Shown here piece by piece: positions 44,049-53,396 of a DNA stretch of 64,000 nt. Position numbers and translations under genes: made by a program. The DNA comes from Paludibacteraceae bacterium (GTDB lineage: Bacteria; Bacteroidota; Bacteroidia; Bacteroidales; Paludibacteraceae), in NCBI GenBank assembly GCA_024401435.1, contig JAKSLB010000003.1, positions 124,001 through 188,000 of the forward strand, read 5' to 3'. Each line of letters begins with the position of its first letter. The stretch's first letter is position 1. The notes beneath the pieces are model-generated. The model did not search any database, was not told where the DNA came from, and was given only the letters and a program-made list of their open reading frames with translations.

Positions 44049-47000
44049 ATGGCAAAACTTTTATTAAGAATTTTTACGTTATTTGGGTTCTTGTTTATTC
44101 TATCTAATGTATATTCGGAGGGTATATTAATATTCGAAATATCAGACGCACAAAACAAGCCAGTTTCAGGTCTTACCATCGACGTAAAAAAAGATGGGAA
44201 ACTTCACAGATCATACACAACGAATGAGAGTGGACGTTTAGTGGATGCTTTTATTCCTGAAGGCACGTACACCTACTCCTTTGATTTTGGAGATTTAAAT
44301 TCTGGAACATTCGTTGTAAAAGATGGTGATTACACATGGATTAACCTAGACTACAGATTGTGGACTATCACATTTAAAGATGACGAAGATACGCCTTTAG
44401 CCAACAAAAAGGCAACAATATACAAAGTCAATGAAGATAACACAGAGACTCTTGTCAGTGAAAAAATGTCAGACGTAGCAGGAATCACAGAATTCCTTGT
44501 ACCTGAAGGAAAGTACAAATATTCAACTTTCCGTGGTTCTAACTACCAAGAGGTCAAAGACCAGAACATCAACACGGCAATTGGTGTCACAAGTGGTGAA
44601 ATCACCCACCAAACACACTTCTGCTTCATCAACGATAAAAAAGAAAATCTAACCATCTTTGCGAAAGACATTTCTGTGACACACATTGCACCAGATAGTG
44701 TCTACATCTTTGGTTCGGTTGACGCTCACAGTAAAACCATTTCTCATGGTTATTATTTATACAACACAACGGAAAGTTATGTTTCTTGTCCTGCTGGAAC
44801 TTACACATGTACTGTGGAGACACAAGACTACGGCAACATATCCGACACTTTTATAGTAGACGATAATGACCCACTTATTGACAACATCGTCTATCTCGTA
44901 TTACCTACTCTTCCAGACACATCAAAAGGTGATGATGATGAGAAGAAAAAAGAGTTATATAAATTGGAAGCTGCTGATACAATTTCTCCACAGACACCTA
45001 TAAAATTGAAAGTATATGCTATCTTGGAGGATGACCACACAACACCTATCGCAAACGCTCTTTCTTCTCTTCTTAAATCATCCGATTACGAAATACGTTC
45101 TCCCTATGCTTTCACAAACGACTCTGGTTTCGTTATTTGGTATGTAGCACCCGATACTTTTGATATCGCCATTTTGAATGATACATTAAAAAAAGTAGGA
45201 ATAGACAAAGATTCCACCATCTATATGTATATCAATTCAAGTGATTTCACCAAAATCTATTTTGATTTCTACTTAGGAACAGAAAAATTCAATCCAACGT
45301 CTGTAGATCAAATCCTTGTGTGGCCTTCGGATGAAGAAGAGGCAATATTTACCATATATGGGGAAAAAGGTGAAGATTACGCATATGATGATCCTATTCT
45401 TCTTCCTTATAACACGTATAGTTATTCATTCTATTTGGAGGAAAAAGATTATCATCGAAGATTCATCAAAGATTTTACCGTAAGAAGAGGTGACACTCTC
45501 ATTCGAAACAAAACAACATTGGAACCTTTCTACACACTCAACATTGAGATGCGTGACATCAACGGATTGAACTTTGAATCTAGACAATATATCGAAATCA
45601 ATCAATATGGTTTCACCTCTCGATTAGTAACAGATAGTTTAGGTTTCTATACGGGTCGTCACATTATCGGTGATTACACTCTTAGTGCATTGGGTGACAC
45701 ACAAAGTTTCACTCTGAATGCTGATACTACCATCTATTTCCAATCGAAAGCGTTAAACTCCCAAAAAGTGAAATTCCAATTCTTGCACGATGGTAACCTA
45801 GTTTACCCTCAAATCATGAATATGGACATTTACACAAACGAAGAAACACCTTATTCTAAAGCAATTTCTCATTTTTATGAGGAATATGAAGGAAATACAA
45901 ACGTATGGGTATTCGATGAACCAACTATTTGCGAAGTTAATAAATATTACATAGAATATGTTTTGAAGGATTATGACTACAACGGGACCTTCAAACTTAA
46001 CTTTGAAATTGTTCCTTCTCTCTCCCCTGACACACTCATCTATATTGTAGTCCCTGTCAAACGTTCTGTTACCATCACCATTAAAGATGCCAACCTCGAT
46101 TTGGTCAACGGTGTATTCGGAAACATCTACAAATATGATGAGAACGGTGTTTTACAAGAGAGTACAGATTACGATGACGGATCGCATGCAGGTCTTAGAA
46201 CCAATTCCGCAGGTAACATCATCGACCATTTGGTACCTGGTAGATATCAAATTAGAATCCTGGATATTGCAAGAGACTTCATCGTTAAAGACTACGATTT
46301 AAGTTTCGATATTATTTCAGGAACGAAATTGTATGATGTAAAATACATAGTCCTTTACGAAACAAGCAAGAAGCCTGCAACAGACCTGTTACTCGATGTG
46401 AATAAAGACAACAACTTCTATAATGCCACTTATACAGATCAAGACGGAAAAGTAGAGTTGTTCTGTGAAACTGGAGATTACTCCTATCATTTACATTATG
46501 ACAATGGATATGATGGAAACTACACTTTAAAGAAAGACACCACCATCTATCTATACGTAAAAGACCCTATCCATATCGACTCCATGGAGATTTTAGGTTG
46601 CGCATGTTTGTCTCACAATGACTCTATTCCACTCAACATTACGATTCTTCCTGAAGATGCAACATTAAAGGAGATTGACTGGTCTGTCGACAACGACATT
46701 CTTGCGCACATAACTAGTGAAGGTGTTTTAATCACTCACAATGTAAATACCGACGGATTTATCACTATTACAGCATCCAGCAAAGATGGTAGTGGCGTCA
46801 CTGCAACCAGAAAATTCTTTGTGGGAGATGGTAATTGCGGTCCTAACCAATTCCTTCGTTATGACAACACTTCTGAAACTGAAATACCTTTGACCACAGA
46901 TAGTGTTAAAGTGATAATTTATACTACAGATAAAGACGAATTCACTCACGTCTATCTATTCCAAACATCTTCTGATTCTATTCATTGGACAAACGCATAT

Positions 47001-48659
47001 GGTCCAACATCAGAAACTGAATTTGTCATGCCTGCCCAAAACATCAAGAAAGATATGTTATTTAGAGCTCTTGTTGCCAACTCAGAAAAAGACATTCTAA
47101 AATTTGCAGAAGACAACGATGCCGATTGTGGAAGTAACAAAATCACCAATACACTTTCCATTCGTTTAAATCATCTTGTTCCTTCCAATTGGCCAGACTC
47201 AATCTGTTCAACACAAGAAGAAGTAACATTCACTATAGACGAAAATCAAATAGGAACCATTGCAAATGGTTATCAACTTGTATGGTCTAAAAAGCTCGGT
47301 GGCGAATCTGACTACACTCGCTTAGAATACGATGGTGAAAAATCCATCACTATTCCTGCTCAACCCGGCATGACAATCAAAGCAGCAATTCAAAAAGGCG
47401 ATTCTGCCATCAGTTCATTCGAGCAAACACTCTTCATTGAAGAGAACCCTGTCTTCCACTTAACAACAAGTCAGGATACGGTTTGTCGAGGTGATGAAGT
47501 GAAACTAACAGTCGTTGTGACCGAAGGAGCCATCAGCAATCCTATTTGGAGTGATGGTACCAAAGACACCACTACAACTGTCAATGCTACAACAGACCTT
47601 TATACAATAAAAGCAGAATCTTACTATGGTCTTTGTGAATCACAAACAGACACCATTCGTTTAGTACTTGATGAACCGATAGATTTCGAATTGAAACTAG
47701 ACAAAGAGGTGATTTGTTCTACCGATACCAATGGAATCATCATCTCAATCGATAGTACCAACCATATTTTAGGTGACATCGTGTGGGATGACAATTCAAC
47801 AGCAGACACTCTTCACATCACGCCAAAAGAGAGTGGTTCTAACAAAGCAACCGTTCAATCTCTTTACAACAAATGTTTGAGTGTGACAAAATACATTCCT
47901 TACGAAGTGCGTCAACCATTGTCAGTTGCCATCAGTACAGACCAATTCGACATCTGTCAATATGGTAACGACTCCATCACATTAACAGCAGAAGTAACTT
48001 CTGGTGAAGCCAAACTCTACAACTGGTGGGATGGAACTCAAAGCAAGGAAAATCATCACACGTTTGTTCCTCAAAAGAATATGAGTCCATGGGTATACAT
48101 CTCTGATAATGTATGTGCTGATTCCGACAAAGACTCATTGGATATTCAAGTGGCAAAACCTGCTACCATTCAACTATCCTCTAGCAACAAGGTGTTTGAA
48201 TATGGAGTTGACATTCATTTAATTGCCGATACATCTTCATTCATCTACGGACCCTATTCATGGTATTCGATAGATGCTGACGGTGATGAGCAACTAATAA
48301 CAGTTAGTGACGAAATAGAATTAGACAATATGCCTAATGGAGACGTCACCTACCATATAGTGGCAGAGAATGGAGCTTGTCCTAAGATTGAAAGTAATTC
48401 AATCAAAGCAACGTTGGTTGACAATATAGTCATACCTACAGTCTTTACTCCTTACACCGTAGATGGTGAGAACGATGACTTTATGCCTGGTTATCCAGTT
48501 ATCATTTATGATCGATATGGAGACATCGTATGCAACTCATCCAATGGTTGGGACGGATACTACAAAGGAAAGCTCTCTGACCCTGGCGTCTACATTTATG
48601 TCTTGACATTAAAAGACGGCAGAGTCGTAAAAGGTACAATTGAAATATTCAGAAAATAA
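44049..48659 (+). CDS. Giant secreted beta-sandwich protein with type B T9SS (CHU_C) sorting domain
   Basis: 1536 aa with a signal peptide (MAKLLLRIFTLFGFLFILSNVYS). The N-terminal half is a series of transthyretin/SpaA-like beta-sandwich units (ISDAQNKPVSGLTIDVKKDG; FKDDEDTPLANKKATIYKV; IKDANLDLVNGVFGNIYKYD). Near residues 850-930 there is a BIG2-like domain (IDWSVDNDILAHITSEG). More Ig-like units with cysteine pairs follow. The last 80 residues (VFTPYTVDGENDDFMPGYPV, IYDRYGDIVCNSS, GWDGYYKGK, GVYIYVLTLKDGR, KGTIEIFRK) are the gliding-motility-associated CHU_C domain, the type B T9SS signal. It is followed in the same operon by an OmpA/PD40 protein and a PorP/SprF protein. An extracellular adhesin or filament role is inference. 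Confidence 0.9.
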   Translation: MAKLLLRIFTLFGFLFILSNVYSEGILIFEISDAQNKPVSGLTIDVKKDGKLHRSYTTNESGRLVDAFIPEGTYTYSFDFGDLNSGTFVVKDGDYTWINLDYRLWTITFKDDEDTPLANKKATIYKVNEDNTETLVSEKMSDVAGITEFLVPEGKYKYSTFRGSNYQEVKDQNINTAIGVTSGEITHQTHFCFINDKKENLTIFAKDISVTHIAPDSVYIFGSVDAHSKTISHGYYLYNTTESYVSCPAGTYTCTVETQDYGNISDTFIVDDNDPLIDNIVYLVLPTLPDTSKGDDDEKKKELYKLEAADTISPQTPIKLKVYAILEDDHTTPIANALSSLLKSSDYEIRSPYAFTNDSGFVIWYVAPDTFDIAILNDTLKKVGIDKDSTIYMYINSSDFTKIYFDFYLGTEKFNPTSVDQILVWPSDEEEAIFTIYGEKGEDYAYDDPILLPYNTYSYSFYLEEKDYHRRFIKDFTVRRGDTLIRNKTTLEPFYTLNIEMRDINGLNFESRQYIEINQYGFTSRLVTDSLGFYTGRHIIGDYTLSALGDTQSFTLNADTTIYFQSKALNSQKVKFQFLHDGNLVYPQIMNMDIYTNEETPYSKAISHFYEEYEGNTNVWVFDEPTICEVNKYYIEYVLKDYDYNGTFKLNFEIVPSLSPDTLIYIVVPVKRSVTITIKDANLDLVNGVFGNIYKYDENGVLQESTDYDDGSHAGLRTNSAGNIIDHLVPGRYQIRILDIARDFIVKDYDLSFDIISGTKLYDVKYIVLYETSKKPATDLLLDVNKDNNFYNATYTDQDGKVELFCETGDYSYHLHYDNGYDGNYTLKKDTTIYLYVKDPIHIDSMEILGCACLSHNDSIPLNITILPEDATLKEIDWSVDNDILAHITSEGVLITHNVNTDGFITITASSKDGSGVTATRKFFVGDGNCGPNQFLRYDNTSETEIPLTTDSVKVIIYTTDKDEFTHVYLFQTSSDSIHWTNAYGPTSETEFVMPAQNIKKDMLFRALVANSEKDILKFAEDNDADCGSNKITNTLSIRLNHLVPSNWPDSICSTQEEVTFTIDENQIGTIANGYQLVWSKKLGGESDYTRLEYDGEKSITIPAQPGMTIKAAIQKGDSAISSFEQTLFIEENPVFHLTTSQDTVCRGDEVKLTVVVTEGAISNPIWSDGTKDTTTTVNATTDLYTIKAESYYGLCESQTDTIRLVLDEPIDFELKLDKEVICSTDTNGIIISIDSTNHILGDIVWDDNSTADTLHITPKESGSNKATVQSLYNKCLSVTKYIPYEVRQPLSVAISTDQFDICQYGNDSITLTAEVTSGEAKLYNWWDGTQSKENHHTFVPQKNMSPWVYISDNVCADSDKDSLDIQVAKPATIQLSSSNKVFEYGVDIHLIADTSSFIYGPYSWYSIDADGDEQLITVSDEIELDNMPNGDVTYHIVAENGACPKIESNSIKATLVDNIVIPTVFTPYTVDGENDDFMPGYPVIIYDRYGDIVCNSSNGWDGYYKGKLSDPGVYIYVLTLKDGRVVKGTIEIFRK

Positions 48660-48677
48660 TTTAGAAGGGAAACGATA

Positions 48678-50066
48678 ATGAAGAATTTATTTTTCACCTT
48701 ATTAGCTATTGGCACAATGTTTAATTCCATAGACGGATTTTGTCGCCAAACAACGAATTTTACGGAAACAAAAAATGTAGGGACACAAGAGTTAATCTCT
48801 AAATACAAAGACGGAAAAGTTCTTTTTGTCAGACACGATAGTACCTTCATCGCTGAATTAGATGATGAGGGACAACTACAAAACATCACCTACACAACCG
48901 ATTTGAAAAAAATCGAACATGATGGTCAGGTCTCTTATGGATCAAAATCAGGAGCTCTCTACTATACCCAATCTGGCAAACTATTTACTGCCAGACAGAA
49001 GAAAAACGGGCAATGGGTAGAAGACAAATACATTGAAATACCAGGATTTGATATCAAACGTGACAAATACAAAGGTTCTGTTTTAGCATACGCCAATTGG
49101 AGATACCTTCCTAACGATTCCATCGTCATTCTCAATCCTGCCGTTAATGACGACGAGACTGTAATGTACTTTGCCACCAACAACAAAAGTAAAAATGGAC
49201 TTGATATTTGGAAGGTGGATAAGATTGCTAACGATATGTGGGGAAATCCACAAAAACTCGGTGCGAATATCAACTCAAACAGTAACGAAGACTACCCATT
49301 CGTAAGAGAGGATGGTAGCATCACCTTCGCTTCAGACAGGAAAGTGAACAAGACAGTTCCTGATAGTGGCAAATACAATGTGTACGTCATCAATCCAAAG
49401 AATGAAAAGACTCCTCAACTACTATCTATTACTCCGAAAGTTAAGAAAGAAGAGCCTAAAGAAGATAAAACATTAGCTGAATCCATTCAAAAAATTGAAG
49501 AAACGATTGCCAACAATCAAGTGGTAGCACAAGAGACGAAAGAGCCCGAGCAGACCACTGTGCAACCCGAAGAAAAGAAAAGCGAGGATCTCAATAGTAA
49601 AATTGAAAATGCTTTGAATCAACGTAATTCAACAAGTACTGATAAGAAGATGGAAGTAAGTGCACTGAACAAAACACTGGAAGCTCATCCAGACACAGTA
49701 ATCCAAGTCTCTAAAAATGTACTTGCCACACACGAAATGCGTATTTTCTATTTCGAATTTGACAAAGGTATTCCTAATGGAACATACAAAGAAGATTTGG
49801 AAATCGTATTGGATTTTATCAATGCATACCCTAACAGTCAATTCCTTTTAGTCGGTCACACAGATGAACGAGGAACATTTGAATACAATGACAAACTCTC
49901 TATGAAACGTGCCGAATGGGTTTATTTCAACCTACTACTCAGAGGCGTTAAAGTAGACCGTTTGAAGATGCGAGGAGACGGAGAGTATCATCCGATTATC
50001 AAAAATGCAAAGACGGAGGAAGATCACCAGAAAAACCGCCGTGTAGAAATTTACAAATTGAATTAA
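48678..50066 (+). CDS. OmpA-family protein with PD40-like repeats (PorE-like)
   Basis: 462 aa with an N-terminal signal-like segment (MKNLFFTLLAIGTMFNSIDG). Residues about 60-250 carry PD40/WD40-type strands (SGALYYTQSGKLFTARQ, TVMYFATNNKSKNGLDIW, GSITFASDRKVNK). A Glu/Lys-rich linker (about 255-330) leads to an OmpA C-terminal domain: FYFEFDKGIPNGTY, FLLVGHTDERGTFEYND, SMKRAEWVYFNLL and the peptidoglycan-binding NRRVEIYKLN. Order resembles T9SS component PorE, but shorter. It would tie an outer-membrane or extracellular complex to peptidoglycan. It lies 18 nt after the type B cargo. Confidence 0.88.
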   Translation: MKNLFFTLLAIGTMFNSIDGFCRQTTNFTETKNVGTQELISKYKDGKVLFVRHDSTFIAELDDEGQLQNITYTTDLKKIEHDGQVSYGSKSGALYYTQSGKLFTARQKKNGQWVEDKYIEIPGFDIKRDKYKGSVLAYANWRYLPNDSIVILNPAVNDDETVMYFATNNKSKNGLDIWKVDKIANDMWGNPQKLGANINSNSNEDYPFVREDGSITFASDRKVNKTVPDSGKYNVYVINPKNEKTPQLLSITPKVKKEEPKEDKTLAESIQKIEETIANNQVVAQETKEPEQTTVQPEEKKSEDLNSKIENALNQRNSTSTDKKMEVSALNKTLEAHPDTVIQVSKNVLATHEMRIFYFEFDKGIPNGTYKEDLEIVLDFINAYPNSQFLLVGHTDERGTFEYNDKLSMKRAEWVYFNLLLRGVKVDRLKMRGDGEYHPIIKNAKTEEDHQKNRRVEIYKLN

Positions 50067-50080
50067 GTTTTGATTAGAGT

Positions 50081-51001
50081 ATGATTAGTACAATGAAAAA
50101 TAAGAACGTTTTCAAACTATTAGCAGTTCTTTGCTGCACATTCTTGTGTGTCTGTACAACAGAAGCACAACAAGACATAATGCTTTCACAACAATTGTTT
50201 TCTCGTATCAATGTGAATCCCGCAGGAACAGGTAACAATGATAAGTTTGATGTCTTCCTTTTAGGTAGATTTCAGTGGGTAGGAGTTGACAATGGTCCGA
50301 AAGTCGGATTACTAAACTTCACTGGATATAGTGAAAAACTCAAATCAAGTATTGGTCTCACCGTTTTACACGATCATTTAGGTGTAGGTCACAGTACGAC
50401 CAATGCACAAGTGGTTTACTCTTATCACTTAGATATCACAGAGAAATACATTCTTTCATTAGGATTATCAGGAGGTGTGAACTTCGGATATTTCAATCCG
50501 CAAGACAACATTATGAGAGACGAAAGCGAATATAGTGATCCGGACACATACGTACAAGAGAAGACAACAGAAGTAAAACCAGACCTGAACTTCGGTTTTG
50601 AGTTTACCTCCAAGCATTGGATGGTAGGTGCATCTTGCACACACCTACTGAATGATAGCTCAACCACTTTCAAAGCTGGTCGACACATCTATGTATATGG
50701 AAGAGGATTTATTCCTGTTTCAGATCATTTCGACATAGCCCCTGCCCTATCTTATATGCACAAAAACAAAGTGAATGTTTTGGAAATTAATGCAATGGCA
50801 TTCTACAATCGATTCATCTGGGGCGGTGTGACATGGAAACCAGATTTAAGCAAACCAACCGAAATGTCTATGTTGGCAATTACCGCAGGATTTGAATGGA
50901 ACGATATGTTCCGTATCGGTTACACCTACAATCTCAACTTAGGTAAGTACAACAATCTACCATCCAATACGCACGATATTCTGTTATCAATACAATTTTA
51001 A
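50081..51001 (+). CDS. PorP/SprF-family outer-membrane protein
   Basis: 306 aa (302 if the ATG at 50093 is used, which gives a tighter signal peptide, MKNKNVFKLLAVLCCTFLCV). The family start is QQDIMLSQQLFSRINVNPAGTG, then alternating beta-strands of a 14-strand-type barrel (SIGLTVLHDHLGVGHSTTNAQ, YILSLGLSGGVNFGYF, FRIGYTYNLNLGKYNNL). SprF-type proteins are needed for surface delivery of type B CTD cargo such as SprB in Flavobacterium. The cargo two genes upstream has exactly that domain. A strong terminator ends the operon. Confidence 0.92.
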   Translation: MISTMKNKNVFKLLAVLCCTFLCVCTTEAQQDIMLSQQLFSRINVNPAGTGNNDKFDVFLLGRFQWVGVDNGPKVGLLNFTGYSEKLKSSIGLTVLHDHLGVGHSTTNAQVVYSYHLDITEKYILSLGLSGGVNFGYFNPQDNIMRDESEYSDPDTYVQEKTTEVKPDLNFGFEFTSKHWMVGASCTHLLNDSSTTFKAGRHIYVYGRGFIPVSDHFDIAPALSYMHKNKVNVLEINAMAFYNRFIWGGVTWKPDLSKPTEMSMLAITAGFEWNDMFRIGYTYNLNLGKYNNLPSNTHDILLSIQF

Positions 51002-51007
51002 ATCATT

Positions 51008-51042
51008 ATGGGGGAGTCAATGTTACTCCCCCATATTTTTTA
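51008..51042 (+). terminator. Rho-independent terminator after the PorP/SprF gene
   Basis: ATGGGGGAGT (51008-51017) and ACTCCCCCAT (51025-51034) form a perfect 10-bp stem with 7-nt loop, followed by ATTTTTT. Confidence 0.92.
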
Positions 51043-51063
51043 GGGTGGGTTGTATAAACGACA

Positions 51064-51125
51064 CAAGTTCTATAAATTTAAAATTTGATTTTTTAAACAT
51101 CGGGGAATTTATTGAAATTCCCTGA
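51064..51125. repeat. Short internally deleted derivative of the MITE-like element
   Basis: Only the two ends remain: CACAAGTTCTATAAATTT on the left and CGGGGAATTTATTGAAATTC, ending CCT, on the right, about 60 bp overall. Both match the terminal inverted repeats of the elements at 14898 and 59455. Confidence 0.45.
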
Positions 51126-51170
51126 TAATTATCATTGTTTCCAAAACACAAGACAATCCTCCGTTCAAAA

Positions 51171-51310
51171 TATGCAACCCCACTGGGGTTGTGTAACATC
51201 ATGTCACAAATTGGTGCTATTGATATGGAACCCCGCTGGGGTTCAAGGACACATCACGATAACAACATTGGGCGGGGTATTGTAGAGACGCAACATATTG
51301 CGTCTCTACA
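51171..51310. repeat. Composite REP-like palindromic repeat cluster
   Basis: Three palindromes in a row: CAACCCC-ACT-GGGGTTG (51175-51191), GAACCCC-GCT-GGGGTTC (51228-51244), and the perfect 13-bp stem TGTAGAGACGCAA / TTGCGTCTCTACA (51281-51310). The linker ACATCACGATAACAACATTG is repeated in the clusters near 59.05 kb and, on the opposite strand, near 63.87 kb. It lies just past the stop of the toxin gene. Confidence 0.75.
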
Positions 51311-51331
51311 ATACGTACGGATTTTCAAGAT

Positions 51332-51610
51332 TTACTTGTCTTTGTAATGACCTTCTATTTGAATCACCAACACATACACAGCATCGTCATTGATTCGGTA
51401 TATGATTCTGTCATTCGCTGTTATGCGACGAGAATACACGACACCCTCACCACCAATTAAAGGTTCAGGATGACCCAATCCATTGCGTGGATCTTCCGAA
51501 ATAGATTGGATAACTTTGACTAATTTCTTAAAATTAGCTGCATTTGATTTCTTCCATTTCTTGATGATTCGTTGCACAGTCTCATCAAATTTGACCTCAT
51601 ACACCATCAC
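51332..51610 (-). CDS. yoeB: YoeB/Txe-family toxin (RelE fold mRNA interferase)
   Basis: 92 aa. It starts MVYEVKFDETVQRIIKKWKK and has the YoeB core: a DPRNGLGHPEPLIGG segment with the glutamate, VYSRRITANDRIIYRI with the basic residues, and the C-terminal EGHYKDK, whose His-Tyr pair corresponds to the catalytic end of YoeB. Such toxins cut mRNA at the ribosomal A site. Its ATG overlaps the antitoxin stop by 4 nt (51607-51610). Confidence 0.88.
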   Translation of the reverse strand: MMVYEVKFDETVQRIIKKWKKSNAANFKKLVKVIQSISEDPRNGLGHPEPLIGGEGVVYSRRITANDRIIYRINDDAVYVLVIQIEGHYKDK

Positions 51611-51858
51611 AGAGAATTTAAGAACGACTTGATTTCATCTGCATTCTTACATGTGACACAACGATCTTCCCGACAAGCCTTTTCCGCTTCTTCTATTCTT
51701 TTTTGAAGTTCTGGAGTCACAATCATGTCTTCCTCTCCAACACTAACGAGTGCAAACAACTGGTTCCTACGTCTAATTAAGACCCGCTCTCCATTATATG
51801 CTCTCGTGAACGAATCTGCAAGATTTTTACGATAATCTCTAACTGTCAATATTCTCAT
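51607..51858 (-). CDS. yefM: YefM/Phd-family antitoxin
   Basis: 83 aa. The N-terminal DNA-binding part is MRILTVRDYRKNLADSFTRA, with RVLIRRRNQLFALVSVGEED as the YefM dimer strands. The acidic C-terminal part with CREDRCVTCKNADE should wrap the toxin. It is upstream of and overlaps yoeB (ATGA). An operator of two TGTACA hexamers lies directly upstream, as in the E. coli yefM-yoeB operon. Confidence 0.88.
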   Translation of the reverse strand: MRILTVRDYRKNLADSFTRAYNGERVLIRRRNQLFALVSVGEEDMIVTPELQKRIEEAEKACREDRCVTCKNADEIKSFLNSL

Positions 51859-51880
51859 AAGCTTTGTTTTTATTTTTCTG

Positions 51881-51913
51881 CAAATATAGAAAATATGTAC
51901 AAAAAAGTGTACA
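51881..51913 (-). promoter_or_regulatory. Promoter and YefM-type operator of the toxin-antitoxin operon
   Basis: The minus-strand -7 box is TATATTTG (51881-51888), 23 nt before the antitoxin ATG. Immediately upstream are two TGTACA palindromes at 51896-51901 and 51908-51913, 12 bp centre to centre. TGTACA cores at this spacing are the known YefM binding geometry in E. coli, so binding here would cover the -33 region and repress. Confidence 0.75.
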
Positions 51914-51990
51914 CATTAAAAATATTGTTATTATCTGGATGTGCCTCTCTCCATTTTTCATTATTGGTGATGGCGATTTTTTTGCGTATG

Positions 51991-52022
51991 CAGACCCCCG
52001 GAGGGGTTCCATATCTGTAGAT
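51991..52022. repeat. Single REP-like palindrome unit
   Basis: CAGACCCCCGGAGGGGTTCC followed by ATATCTGTAGATGAAT; the same unit (GAACCCCGGAGGGGTTC then ATGTCTGTAGATGAAT) occurs at about 59160-59195 and, inverted, at about 63655-63690. It lies between the antitoxin and controller genes. Confidence 0.65.
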
Positions 52023-52084
52023 GAATGCAATTTTGATGATTATTGTCCGTTGTACGATTGTCATCGTGTTAAGAATTTTGTAAA

Positions 52085-52306
52085 ATGGAAATTAAACAAA
52101 AATTTGGATTGGTTGTCAGAGAGTTACGCACACAAAAAGGTGTATCACAAGAACGATTGGCTCTTGATGCTGACATTGATAGAACCTATGTTGGGCATAT
52201 AGAGAAAGGAGCTCGCAATGTGTCGATAGAAATTGCAGAAAAACTTGCGGTATATTTTCAAATGCCTATTAGCGAACTGTTTAGAATGGTAGAAGAGAAG
52301 AAATAA
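52085..52306 (+). CDS. XRE-type helix-turn-helix protein, probable restriction-modification controller
   Basis: 73 aa, a single HTH_3 domain: VVRELRTQKGVSQERLALDADIDRTYVGHIEKGARN with the recognition helix around RTYVGHIE. Size and position fit C-proteins that time expression of type II systems: its stop (52306) is 1 nt from the ATG of the endonuclease gene, while the methylase is transcribed from the opposite side. I could not define a C-box with confidence. Confidence 0.85.
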   Translation: MEIKQKFGLVVRELRTQKGVSQERLALDADIDRTYVGHIEKGARNVSIEIAEKLAVYFQMPISELFRMVEEKK

Positions 52307-52307
52307 C

Positions 52308-53396
52308 ATGGAAAAGACATTTAATATTCCACCAAAGAATCCTCGTGATATAATGAGTGCCAATGATTTAGCACTTTGTTTGAAAAATCTAATTGGCAAA
52401 TCGGTAAAAATAACAGGAAAACCACGAACCGATGGATCAACGATAAGAAAATTAGTTACGGATTGCCTATCGGTTTATAGCACTTGCGAAGCCGCCAAAG
52501 AAACTGACTATGAAACAATTCCACCTCGTGGGAAAGGGATACCACGACTTTTGCTTGAATTGGTTGACACATACATTATAACAAGTGGTGCGAACTACAA
52601 TTTGCAAGTTTGGAATCGTTTTCCGAACAGCAAATCAGCCCTCATAGAGTACAAAAATGGTAAAAAAATACGTGCGTGTGACATTCGTTTAGTTTTTCTG
52701 AAAATAGATTTGCAAAAATCTATAATTGAATCAATTATCATTCTTACACCAGCATACATTGAAAAGGAATTCGGTCAGTTTGGGAAACCAACAATCAAGC
52801 ACCAAATCATCATTTCCGAAAAGAAGAGAGAAGAAATCAAAGGTGTTGTTTTATTGGGAACTGACACGAAACGAATGTCAGGCATTTGTAGGAAAACATA
52901 TAAGCAACCAACAGAAAAAATGACTGACTTTCCTGAACAAACGAAACCTTTCTGTATAGATTTACTATCAAAATTGGTCGCAGAAAAACTTTTGGGAACG
53001 AAATTACAGTCCGCTGACACGAAAAACAGAGGACAAATTTTAGAAAGAAAAGCAATGTCATTGTTAGGATATAAAAGCAATTTAGTAGGCGGCTACCCCG
53101 ATGTTCCAAATCAATTTCTTGAAGTGAAGGTTCAAGATTCACCTACTATAGATTTAGGAAAGTATTCACCTGAATTTGAAGAAGTTATACATTCAAACAT
53201 AACAACAAAGGATGTTCGTTACTTGATTGCTCTAACAAATTATAAAACACATATGATAGAGAGTGTCGTTTTGGTATCAGGCAAAGAGTTAGGCGATATT
53301 TTTTCTTTTGTTAGTGATACAAGTTTCAAATGTCAACGTTCCATACCTATGTCTTTCTTTGATAAATACAAAAAGAGATGCGTGTTTAATCCGTAA
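52308..53396 (+). CDS. Type II restriction endonuclease (PD-(D/E)xK fold)
   Basis: 362 aa. The catalytic motif is visible as GGYPDVPNQFLEVKVQD: Asp265, Glu272 and Lys274. Upstream, RGQILERKAMSLLGY looks like the helix preceding the nuclease core. No HNH or GIY-YIG motif is present. The N-terminal half does not resemble a family I know and may hold the DNA-recognition part. It is one nucleotide behind the controller gene, and its 3' end overlaps that of the methylase gene by 11 bp (53386-53396). The recognition sequence cannot be deduced. Confidence 0.82.
   Translation: MEKTFNIPPKNPRDIMSANDLALCLKNLIGKSVKITGKPRTDGSTIRKLVTDCLSVYSTCEAAKETDYETIPPRGKGIPRLLLELVDTYIITSGANYNLQVWNRFPNSKSALIEYKNGKKIRACDIRLVFLKIDLQKSIIESIIILTPAYIEKEFGQFGKPTIKHQIIISEKKREEIKGVVLLGTDTKRMSGICRKTYKQPTEKMTDFPEQTKPFCIDLLSKLVAEKLLGTKLQSADTKNRGQILERKAMSLLGYKSNLVGGYPDVPNQFLEVKVQDSPTIDLGKYSPEFEEVIHSNITTKDVRYLIALTNYKTHMIESVVLVSGKELGDIFSFVSDTSFKCQRSIPMSFFDKYKKRCVFNP

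Noticed and set aside
51864-52202. Plus-strand frame of 112 codons between antitoxin and controller
   Set aside because: It crosses the operator and a REP-like unit and overlaps the start of the controller gene in another frame.
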